From the NCBI RefSeq assembly GCF_003130585.1, contig NZ_QFKX01000001.1, positions 434,001-498,000 of the forward strand: a DNA stretch of 64,000 nucleotides. Reading direction: 5' to 3'. This DNA comes from Brachybacterium endophyticum (GTDB lineage: Bacteria; Actinomycetota; Actinomycetes; Actinomycetales; Dermabacteraceae). A program made the position numbers and the translations under genes. The first letter of the stretch is position 1. Every line of letters starts with the position of its first letter. Positions 57,235-64,000 of this stretch are shown in pieces. Under the pieces are notes generated by a model. That model saw only the letters and a list, made by a program, of their open reading frames with translations. It was not told where the DNA came from and did no database searches.

Positions 57235-57294
57235 GTCTATAGGACAGTTTCGTGCCGAAACCAGCCGGTTTCGGCACGAAACTGTCCTATAGAC
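57235..57294. repeat. Repeated intergenic palindrome, family 2, copy B
   Basis: A perfect 60-base hairpin: two 28-base arms that pair exactly (starting GTCTATAGGACAGTTTCG) and a 4-base loop AGCC. It lies in the 332-base gap between the converging GH35 and binding-protein genes. Arms extend weakly into CCC/GGG flanks. Compare copy A at 52,013. Confidence 0.95.
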
Positions 57295-57405
57295 GGCGGG
57301 GGCGCCCAGCGCCCCGTCGCCGGACGCCCAGCGCCCCGCCACGGGACGCCGAGCCCCGTCAGTGGACGCCCAACGCCCCGCCGCAGGGCGCCCGGCGCCC
57401 CGGTC

Positions 57406-59049
57406 TCACTTCTTCTTCGGGTCCTTGGTGACCGGGACGTCCTCGGGCAGCACCTCGGCGTACTCCTCGAGGATTTTCTTGCCGCCGCCCTCTTCCCACT
57501 GCTTGAGGGCCTTGGTGAAGTCGTCGATGGTCTTGCGGCCCTGGATGACGTCGTCGCGCACGTCGCTCAGGCGTGTGCTCAGCTCGGTGCCCTTCGACGA
57601 GGCGGTGTCGGAGTACAGGCCCTTGATCGGGGACTGCTGGGCGTTCTCCAGCAGCTTCTTCTCCTGCTCGTAGATGTACTCCGAGTCGTCGGCGATGGGG
57701 TTGTAGATGACGCCCTCGCCGGCGGCCATGATCTGCAGCGCGCTCTGCAGGCCCGGGACGTTGGTGTCGCCGGACTTGGTGAGCGTGTAGTTGCCGTCCT
57801 TGACCTCGTAGTCCTTGCCCTCGCGGCCCCAGTTGACCGTCATGTACTCCTCGGTGCCGAAGGGCGCGGAGAGGTAGTTGATGAGGTCCAGCAGCTCGCG
57901 GATCTTCTTCTCGTCGTCCGTCTTCTTCAGCGGCGTGAAGCCCACGGTGCCGTAGCCCATGTCGTAGACCGGGTTGCGGTCCTTGTCGGCCGCGAACGGG
58001 ATCAGGATGTCGGCCAGCAGGTCCTTGTTGTAGTGGCGGTACTCCGACGCCCCGCGCGGACCCACCGAGACCAGCGCCGCGATGGTCCCGTTGGCGAAGT
58101 ACTGCGAGGTCTCGGCAAGGTTCAGGTCCGGGTAGAACGCCCCGGCCTTGAAGACCTTCCGTGCGTACTCGAGGGTCTCGAGGTACTCGTCGGTCTGCGT
58201 GGCGGCGGTGAGCGTGCGGTCCTTGTTGACCCGGTAGCCGTTGGGCAGGCCGAACCACTCGCCGAACATGTGGAACGCATTGGGCAGGAACGGCTCGAGG
58301 GCCCAGCGCTTGCCCTTGATGCTCACGTCCTTGCACTTCTCGAGGAACTCCTCGGCGCTGTTGCTCTGGAAGCCGTCGACGTCCTTCCACACGTCGGGGT
58401 TGCCCAGGTAGACCTGGCCGAACGGCGTCGAGGGGATCGGGGCGCCCCAGATCTTGCCGTTGACCACGGCCGTGCGCCACGAGCTGGGCGTGAGCGCGGC
58501 GAGGTTCTTCCACTCCAGCACCTTGTCGCCCGAGAGGTACTCGGTGAGGTCGGTGAACTGGGACTCGAGCATCAAGCCGATGTTCGGGATGCCCTGGTTC
58601 GGCGGCACCCACATCAGGTCCGGCAGGTCGCCGGAGGCCAGGATCGTCGCGAACTTGTCCGGGTAGGAGTCGATGACGACCTGCATGTCCAGCGTGCCGC
58701 CGAGCTGCTTGTTCAGGTTCTGCCAGAACGGGTTGGACTTCATCGGCGGCGGGGGCGTCGCGAAGGTCTGCGTGAGCGCCTTGATCGTGCCCGAGGTGAT
58801 CGGCTTCTTGTCCGTCGTCCGCACGAGTTTCTTGGGGGCGTTCAGGTACACGTTGTGCAGGCCCTGCTCGTTGCCCTTCAGATCGGGCGTGAGACCTGCG
58901 AGCGCCTTGTAGGTGGGAAGCTCGACCTCGGCCGACTTCTTCGCGCCACCGGACTGGCTGGAGCCACCTCCGCAGGCGGCTGCGCCGACGGCGACGGCGG
59001 CGGCGCCTCCTGCGGCGAGGAGCTGACGGCGTCCGACCTCGAAGCTCAT
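57406..59049 (-). CDS. LplA-type extracellular substrate-binding lipoprotein
   Basis: The protein has 547 residues from the ATG at 59049, after AAAGGA; an ATG five codons upstream is also in frame. The signal RRQLLAAGGAAAVAVGAAAC ends in a lipobox. At this length, and with the FATILASGDLPDLMWVPPNQ and YANGTIAALVSVGPRG-like blocks, it belongs to the large LplA/YtcQ-type binding proteins that feed LplB/YtcP permeases and usually carry complex-glycan oligosaccharides. It is the third gene of its operon. Confidence 0.92.
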   Translation of the reverse strand: MSFEVGRRQLLAAGGAAAVAVGAAACGGGSSQSGGAKKSAEVELPTYKALAGLTPDLKGNEQGLHNVYLNAPKKLVRTTDKKPITSGTIKALTQTFATPPPPMKSNPFWQNLNKQLGGTLDMQVVIDSYPDKFATILASGDLPDLMWVPPNQGIPNIGLMLESQFTDLTEYLSGDKVLEWKNLAALTPSSWRTAVVNGKIWGAPIPSTPFGQVYLGNPDVWKDVDGFQSNSAEEFLEKCKDVSIKGKRWALEPFLPNAFHMFGEWFGLPNGYRVNKDRTLTAATQTDEYLETLEYARKVFKAGAFYPDLNLAETSQYFANGTIAALVSVGPRGASEYRHYNKDLLADILIPFAADKDRNPVYDMGYGTVGFTPLKKTDDEKKIRELLDLINYLSAPFGTEEYMTVNWGREGKDYEVKDGNYTLTKSGDTNVPGLQSALQIMAAGEGVIYNPIADDSEYIYEQEKKLLENAQQSPIKGLYSDTASSKGTELSTRLSDVRDDVIQGRKTIDDFTKALKQWEEGGGKKILEEYAEVLPEDVPVTKDPKKK

Positions 59050-59148
59050 GGGGTGTCCTTTCATCGGTGCCCGCGGCGGCTTCGCCGCGGGAGGAAGGGG
59101 TGTGGTGGGGGTGGGGGTGGGGTGTGGAGATGCAGCGGGGAGCCGGGC

Positions 59149-60153
59149 TCAGCCCTTGATGGCGCCGGTGATGACGCCCTTGGAGAAGTACTTCTGGAGG
59201 AACGGGTAGACGAGCACGATGGGTGCGAGCGCCACGACGACGACGGCCATCTTGATCGACTGCGGCGGGGGCGCCTGCTGGACGCCGAGGGTGTCGGCGG
59301 TCATCGAGGTGCCCTGGATGACGTAGCTGCGCAGGATCATCTGGATCGGCCACAGCGACTGGTCGTTGATGTACAGCAGGGCGTTGAAGAACGAGTTCCA
59401 GAAGCCCACGGCGTAGAACAGGCCGATCACGGCGATCACGGCCTTGGACAGCGGCAGCACGATCCGCAGCAGGATGGTGAAGTCGCTCGCGCCGTCGATC
59501 TTCGCCGCTTCCATCAGCTCCTTGGGGATGCCCATGAAGAAGGACCGCATGACGATGAAGTTGAAGCCGGCGAACAGTCCCGGGAGGATCAGCGACCAGA
59601 GGGTGTTGAGCAGGTGCAGCTCCTTGACCATCAGGTACATGGGGATCAGGCCGGGGCTGAAGAACAGGGTCACGATGATCGCCATCAGCATCGGCTTGCC
59701 GAAGAGCACCGGGCGGCTCAGCGCGTAGGCCATCGTGATGGTCACGAACAGCGCCAGCAGGGTGCCGACGACGGTCACGAAGACGCTCACCCCGATCGAC
59801 TGGAAGACCAGGGGACTCTTGAAGATCGTCCGGTAGGCCTCGAGCGTGGGATGGGTCGGGAACAGGACGTACCCGCCCGCGTCACGGATCTGCTCGCTGG
59901 AGGCGAAGGAGGTCGAGACGACCACGAGCATCGGGACCAGGATCGACAGCGTGACGATCCCGATCACCAGGCCCTTGATCGTCGACAGCCCGAGCGAGGG
60001 CTTCTCCATCCAGGCCGCGCGCTCGCTGCGGCCGAAGGCCCGTGCCCAGATGCGCTCGTGCAGCGAGCGGTCGTCGGTGGCGATCCGCGCGCTCGGCGCG
60101 CTCGCGTCGTTCTCGTCGACCTCGGGGGCCGGTGCTGTCATGTGCGCGCTCAT
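59149..60153 (-). CDS. ABC transporter permease, YtcP type
   Basis: The protein has 334 residues with six membrane segments after a 60-residue cytosolic leader. SPGLIPMYLMVKELHLLNTLWSLILPGLFAGFNFIVMRSFF and the coupling loop LMEAAKIDGASDFTILLRIVLPL are typical of YtcP. Its ATG overlaps the LplB-type stop (ATGA). Confidence 0.93.
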   Translation of the reverse strand: MSAHMTAPAPEVDENDASAPSARIATDDRSLHERIWARAFGRSERAAWMEKPSLGLSTIKGLVIGIVTLSILVPMLVVVSTSFASSEQIRDAGGYVLFPTHPTLEAYRTIFKSPLVFQSIGVSVFVTVVGTLLALFVTITMAYALSRPVLFGKPMLMAIIVTLFFSPGLIPMYLMVKELHLLNTLWSLILPGLFAGFNFIVMRSFFMGIPKELMEAAKIDGASDFTILLRIVLPLSKAVIAVIGLFYAVGFWNSFFNALLYINDQSLWPIQMILRSYVIQGTSMTADTLGVQQAPPPQSIKMAVVVVALAPIVLVYPFLQKYFSKGVITGAIKG

Positions 60154-61214
60154 CGCTCGCTCCCTCGGTAGATGCCGTCCTCGCCGAGCATGTGGGCGAC
60201 CTTGTTCGCCATCAGCACGAGGATCGTGCCGACCACGCCCTTGGCGAGCCCGGCCGCGGCGCCCATCGACCAGTCGCCGCCGATCACGCCCGTGTAGTAG
60301 GCGTAGGTGTCCAGGACCTCGGAGGCATCGGCCCCCACGGCGTCGCGCTGCAGGATGAACTGCTCGAAGCCGACGGTCAGGATCGAGCCCAGGTTCAGGA
60401 TCAGCAGCAGCACGATCACGGGGCGCATGCCCGGCAGGGTGATGTGCCAGGCGCGGCGGAAGCGGCCGGCGCCGTCGGCCGCGGCCGATTCGTACAGCGA
60501 GGCGTCGATGCTCGCCAGGGCAGCCAGGAAGATGATCATGCCCCAGCCGGCGTCCTTCCAGACGCTCTCGAGGGAGACCAGCAGCGGGAAGGTGCTCGGG
60601 TTGGTCATGAACGGGATCGCGTCCATGCCGTGGGAGAGCAGGAACTTGTTGATGAACCCCGCGCCGCCGAGCATCTGCTGGAACAGTGCGATCACCAGCA
60701 CCCACGACAGGAAGTGGGGGAGGTAGACGATCGACTGGAAGGCCTTGCGCAGACGCGGCGTGACCATCGAGTCCACCACCAGGGCCAGGACGATCGGGAC
60801 CGGGAAGAACAGCACCAGCTGGATCACCGCGAGGATCAGCGTGTTCTTCAGCGCCAGGAAGAAGCGGCTGTCGTTGAACAGGTCGATGAAGTTCTGCATC
60901 GCCACATAGGGCGCCTCGGTGATCTTCAGGTACGGCTGGTAGTCCTGGAAAGCGATCACGTTGCCGAAGATCGGGATGTAGAAGAACAGCAGCAGGCGCA
61001 GGGCGCCCGGGATCATCAGCACCAGCATCTGCCAGTCGCGCCGGAGCCTGACGCCGAACGGGTCCCTGGTCTTGCGGGGGCGCCCGCCCTTCCGATCGCG
61101 GCGGGAGGGATCCCCGTTCGCGGTGCGGCGGGATGGCTTCCGGTCGCGAGGGCGCTCGAGAGGCGGGGACATCGCCTCTTCCTCCGCGGCGATCGCCGGC
61201 GTGGTCTGAGTCAT
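60150..61214 (-). CDS. ABC transporter permease, LplB type
   Basis: The protein has 354 residues. A basic 60-residue leader (RDRKPSRRTANGDPSRRDRKGGRPRK) precedes six membrane segments; FYIPIFGNVIAFQDYQPYL and the coupling loop LYESAAADGAGRFRRAWHITLPGM are the LplB hallmarks. It is first in the operon and, as usual for this family, no ATPase gene is included. Confidence 0.93.
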   Translation of the reverse strand: MTQTTPAIAAEEEAMSPPLERPRDRKPSRRTANGDPSRRDRKGGRPRKTRDPFGVRLRRDWQMLVLMIPGALRLLLFFYIPIFGNVIAFQDYQPYLKITEAPYVAMQNFIDLFNDSRFFLALKNTLILAVIQLVLFFPVPIVLALVVDSMVTPRLRKAFQSIVYLPHFLSWVLVIALFQQMLGGAGFINKFLLSHGMDAIPFMTNPSTFPLLVSLESVWKDAGWGMIIFLAALASIDASLYESAAADGAGRFRRAWHITLPGMRPVIVLLLILNLGSILTVGFEQFILQRDAVGADASEVLDTYAYYTGVIGGDWSMGAAAGLAKGVVGTILVLMANKVAHMLGEDGIYRGSER

Positions 61215-61271
61215 GTGTCTCCTCGCAGTTCAGGAGGCGGCCGATCGGCCTCACCCGTCGAGCCCCGGTGC

Positions 61272-61319
61272 TTGACAGGTTCTTGCAGACAGTAAATGAT
61301 CTGGGTCGCGCTGTAAATG
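61272..61319. promoter_or_regulatory. Overlapping divergent promoters with a 21-bp direct repeat
   Basis: On the plus strand TTGACA (61,272-61,277), 17 bases, then AATGAT (61,295-61,300) fits a promoter for the oxidoreductase. On the minus strand TTTACA, 17 bases, then TACTGT fits one for the LplB-type gene. GTAAATG occurs at 61,292 and 61,313, exactly two helical turns apart, as expected for a regulator with two contacts on one face. The remaining bases of the 315-base gap show nothing else. Confidence 0.45.
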
Positions 61320-61529
61320 CATTCACCGAATCGTGATCATGCGTCTCGCCGTCCGCGGCGACGAGGGTGAGGGCGAGGACGGTGCGGGGCGGGGGCGAGA
61401 GCCCCGGTGTCCGCGGAGCGGATGCAGGCAGAGGCGGTCGTCGACCCCGGAGGCGGGGCGGCGATCCCGGAGCCGGGGCCGAGGCCTCGGACGACAACAC
61501 CCCGGACAACACGAAGGAGAGTGGTCCCC

Positions 61530-62702
61530 GTGGAGGACCTGCGCATCGGCATCATCGGCTACGGGGCGCGCGGCGGACTCTCGCGCCATGCCCACAAGCC
61601 GGGGGAGGGGTCGCGGGTCACGGTGGTCGCGGATCCCTCCGAGCGCGGCCGCGAGGACGCCCGCGCGCGCTACGGCGACGAGGTCGCCTACGTCGAGTCC
61701 GTCGACCAGCTGCTCGCCGAGCACGAGGTCGACGCGGTCATGATCCTCGCCCCCGACTACGCCCACGCCGGGATCGCCCTGCAGACCCTGGGCGCCGGGA
61801 TCGCGACCTTCTCCGAGAAGCCGATGGCGATCCGGGTCGAGGACACCGACGCCATGCTGCAGCTGGCGATGGAGAAGCGCACGCGTCTGTTCGTGGGGCA
61901 CAACATGCGCCACATGCCGGTGATCCGCCAGCTCAAGGCGATCGTGGACTCGGGACGCATCGGCCGGGTCCGCGCCATCTGGTGCCGCCACTTCGTGGGC
62001 ACCGGCGGCGACTTCTACTTCAAGGACTGGCACGCCGACCGCTCGAGGGCCACCAGCCTGCTGCTGCAGAAGGGCGCCCACGACATCGACGTCATCCACT
62101 GGCTGGCCGGCGGCTACACCAGGCGCGTCTCCGGCATCGGCGACCTCGCCGTCTACGGCGACGTCACCGACCGCCGCGACAACTCCGACCGCCGCATGTG
62201 GGACTGGTACGACGACACCACCTGGCCGCCGACGGCCCAGAAGGACCTCAACCCCGTCATCGACGTCGAGGACATCTCGATGCTCAACATGACGCTGGAC
62301 AACGGCGTGCTGGCCTCCTACGAGCAGTGCCACTTCACGCCCGACTACTGGCGCAACTACACCGTGATCGGCGACGCCGGGCGCATCGAGAACATGGGCG
62401 ACGGCGGTGGCGACCAGATCCACATCTGGGAGTCCCGCAAGGGCGGCCCCGGCAGCCCCGACGCCGTGGAGGTCATCGACCGCGGCGACGGCGGCCACGG
62501 CGGGGCGGACCCCAACCTGGTGGGCGAGTTCCTGCGCTTCGTACGCGAGGGCGGAGCGACCGACGTCTCGATCATCGCGGCCCGCGAGGCCGTCGCCACC
62601 GGCGTCTACGGTGCCGAGTCCATCCGCCACGGCGGCGTCCCCTACGACATCCCCGAGGTCCCGGCCGAGGTGCGCGAGTACTTCGACGGCGGGCAGGCGT
62701 GA
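61530..62702 (+). CDS. Gfo/Idh/MocA family oxidoreductase
   Basis: The protein has 390 residues from the GTG at 61530, ten bases after AAGGAG; a GTG at 61521 is the alternative. The Rossmann loop is GIIGYGARGG, the family EKP motif is SEKPMAI, and the substrate domain contains HDIDVIHWLAGG, with the likely catalytic His. Family members oxidise or epimerise sugars with NAD(P). It diverges from the LplB-type operon and probably processes the sugar this imports. The upstream frame from 61,407 lacks a start site. Confidence 0.92.
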   Translation: MEDLRIGIIGYGARGGLSRHAHKPGEGSRVTVVADPSERGREDARARYGDEVAYVESVDQLLAEHEVDAVMILAPDYAHAGIALQTLGAGIATFSEKPMAIRVEDTDAMLQLAMEKRTRLFVGHNMRHMPVIRQLKAIVDSGRIGRVRAIWCRHFVGTGGDFYFKDWHADRSRATSLLLQKGAHDIDVIHWLAGGYTRRVSGIGDLAVYGDVTDRRDNSDRRMWDWYDDTTWPPTAQKDLNPVIDVEDISMLNMTLDNGVLASYEQCHFTPDYWRNYTVIGDAGRIENMGDGGGDQIHIWESRKGGPGSPDAVEVIDRGDGGHGGADPNLVGEFLRFVREGGATDVSIIAAREAVATGVYGAESIRHGGVPYDIPEVPAEVREYFDGGQA

Positions 62703-63078
62703 AGGGGTTGGGGCGGGCGCTGCCTGAGCAGGCGTGAGGGGGCTCTAGCTTCGTCGGCCACGTCGGGCACGTCGGCCGCGTCGGGTGCGTCGGTCACGCG
62801 GGCTGACTGAGGCGGGCCGGAGCCCCGATTCCTGAGCCCGGCATCGGGGCCCAGGGCCTGGGAGGGACTAATAGCGCATCATCTGCCATATATGGCAGAA
62901 GATGCGCTATTAGTCCCTCCGAAGCCCACGCCCACCGCGGTCACGGGTCCTCCGGACGCCGCGGAGCCCGGACGCCCGGGCCAAGCCGCCCCGCCGCCCC
63001 GACGCCAGGACGCCAGGACGCCCCGGAGCCCGGGCGCCCGCCCGTCGCCCCGCAGCCCGGACACCACGCCCACCCCGG
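62703..63078. other. Convergent intergenic region holding palindrome family 1, copy 4
   Basis: No gene was seen. Besides the palindrome, the region has GC-rich short repeats (CACGTCGGCCGCGTCGG-like before it and CCCGGACGCC-like after it). The two flanking genes converge here. Confidence 0.5.
62864..62917. repeat. Repeated intergenic palindrome, family 1, copy 4
   Basis: A 54-base inverted repeat, arms GGGACTAATAGCGCAT and its complement, with the central CTGCCATATATGGCAG, the same arms as copy 1. Flanking GGA and TCC extend the stem by three more base pairs. It lies between convergent genes. Confidence 0.92.
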
Positions 63079-63924
63079 TCACGCCCCCGGACGCCCCGCG
63101 ATGACCTCGAGCAGCCGGGCGGCCTCGTCGCGGCCGGCGTCGCGGCCGGGACCGAACCACTTGCGGGTGTCGACCGGCGGGTTCGTTCCGGTCAGGATCT
63201 CGGTGACGGCGGCGGTGGTGACCTTGTTCAGGTGCGTGGAGACGTTCACCTTGGTCATCCCTGCGACGACGGCGTCGCGGATGCCCTGGTCGCTCACGCC
63301 CGAGGAGCCGTGGAGCACGAGCGGCACGTCGACCGCTGCCGCGATCGCGCGGATCAGGTCGACGTCCAGGGCGGCATCGCGCGTGGTCATCGCGTGGGAG
63401 GAGCCGACGGCCACCGCCAGCAGGTCCACGCCCGTGTCGGCCACGAATCGTGCGGCGTCGCCCGGATCGGTGCGGGCCGACGGGTCGTGCACCCCGTCCT
63501 TGCCGCCGACCTCGCCGAGCTCCGCCTCGACACTCGCGCCGCGCGCATGGGCCTTCTCGACGACGCCGCGCGTGCGCTCGCGGTTCTCCGCGTCGGGCAG
63601 CTTCGAGCCGTCGTACATGATCGAGGTGAGGCCGAGCTCGAGGGCCTCGTCCACCAGGTCGAGGTCGTCGGCGTGATCGAGGTGGACCACGACGGGCTGG
63701 GTGCAGCGGCGGGCGATCTCGAGGCCGGCCAGGGCGATCGGCGCCAGCGAGCCGTGGTACTTCACGGCGTTCTGGCTGATCTGGAGGACGACCGGCAGGC
63801 CGACGGATTCGGCCGCGGCGGTGAAGGCCTCGGCGTTCTCGAGGTGGATCACGTTGAAGGCGGCCAGACCGCGGCGCTCGGCGGCGGCCTGCTGGGCGAG
63901 GGGCGCGAGCGCGCTCAGGGTCAT
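63079..63924 (-). CDS. Class II ketose-bisphosphate aldolase (GatY/KbaY/FbaA family)
   Basis: The protein has 281 residues, the usual length for tagatose-bisphosphate aldolases. Zinc ligands are in VVHLDHADD, ASVEAELGEVGG, VAVGSSHAM and LVLHGSSGVSD; the phosphate site lies in KVNVSTHLN. The usual GTxHG segment reads GSSHAM. It cleaves a ketose 1,6-bisphosphate to dihydroxyacetone phosphate and an aldehyde, probably from galactose or tagatose breakdown. Its start overlaps the preceding gene's stop (ATGA). Confidence 0.9.
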   Translation of the reverse strand: MTLSALAPLAQQAAAERRGLAAFNVIHLENAEAFTAAAESVGLPVVLQISQNAVKYHGSLAPIALAGLEIARRCTQPVVVHLDHADDLDLVDEALELGLTSIMYDGSKLPDAENRERTRGVVEKAHARGASVEAELGEVGGKDGVHDPSARTDPGDAARFVADTGVDLLAVAVGSSHAMTTRDAALDVDLIRAIAAAVDVPLVLHGSSGVSDQGIRDAVVAGMTKVNVSTHLNKVTTAAVTEILTGTNPPVDTRKWFGPGRDAGRDEAARLLEVIAGRPGA

Positions 63925-64000
63925 GGGGTCTCCGGGGTGTGAGGAGTGGAGGGGGAGGCGGGCTCGTGCGACTCGGCGGGCTCGTGCGACTCGGCGAGGT
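63921..64000 (-). CDS. C-terminal end of an unidentified gene
   Basis: Twenty-five codons and a stop remain in the window, reading LAESHEPAESHEPASPSTPHTPETP, a repetitive tail (AESHEP twice) that is not diagnostic. Coupling to the aldolase start suggests a sugar-phosphate kinase or isomerase upstream, but that cannot be shown here. Confidence 0.5.
   Translation of the reverse strand, partial: LAESHEPAESHEPASPSTPHTPETP

Noticed and set aside
56671-60171. A 1166-codon plus-strand open frame over GH35 and the LplA/YtcP-type genes.
   Set aside because: Opposite strand or other frame of confidently identified genes with complete motifs; its sequence includes the family 2 hairpin.

Overview
The window is GC-rich, densely packed DNA from the chromosome of a high-GC Gram-positive bacterium (Actinomycetota, probably Micrococcales). 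The evidence is codon use, many ATGA/GTGA start-stop overlaps, lipoprotein-type ABC binding proteins, a MarP-like protease and a cysteine-free ribosomal protein operon. Genus-level naming (for example Brachybacterium) would be a guess. No rRNA, tRNA, CRISPR array or complete insertion sequence was seen.

Region 1 (1 to about 18,900) is an accessory, defence-like island. It holds the end of a type I restriction specificity subunit and a complete HsdR; a relic of a PTS EIIA domain; a membrane-anchored protein of unknown function; a decayed IS3-type transposase; three translationally coupled genes (DUF6361 protein, phospholipase-D-like protein, large helicase); a small charged protein; a PD-(D/E)XK nuclease-like protein; an EcsC-like protein coupled to a frameshifted Mrr-like restriction gene; an ABC-class ATPase; and an OGG-fold protein. 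The three-gene cassette is the best candidate here for an undescribed defence system.

Region 2 (18,900-37,500) is metabolic: a YitT-type membrane protein, a SWIM zinc-finger protein, a beta-glucoside PTS operon (PRD regulator, EIIB, EIIC, EIIA, GH1 6-phospho-glycosidase), then a second minus-strand operon (MFS transporter, N-acyl-D-amino-acid deacylase, RidA, KDPG-type aldolase, PLP-dependent DSD/D-threonine-aldolase-like enzyme) divergent from a YheO/DauR-like regulator. The presence of an aldolase suggests the substrate may be N-acetylglucosaminate or a similar N-acyl amino-sugar acid rather than a plain D-amino acid. Next come a YhdH-type reductase, a polyol dehydrogenase coupled to an SDR, and a SnoaL-like protein.

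Region 3 (37,500-64,000) holds a MarP-like protease, a LacI-regulated four-gene ABC operon, a NarL-type two-component system, a GAP-family protein, a second sugar ABC operon, the zinc-independent ribosomal protein operon (bL28, bL33, uS14, bL31B, bL36) divergent from a P-loop-less COG0523 protein over a Zur-like site, a GH35 beta-galactosidase, an LplA/LplB/YtcP-type ABC operon divergent from a Gfo/Idh/MocA oxidoreductase, and a class II ketose-bisphosphate aldolase preceded by a partial gene.

Two families of repeated long palindromes sit only between genes in Region 3: a 54-bp family with four copies and a roughly 60-bp family with two copies. Both show paired changes in the two arms between copies, so the palindromic structure itself appears to be maintained. 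They are the clearest non-coding puzzle in the window.
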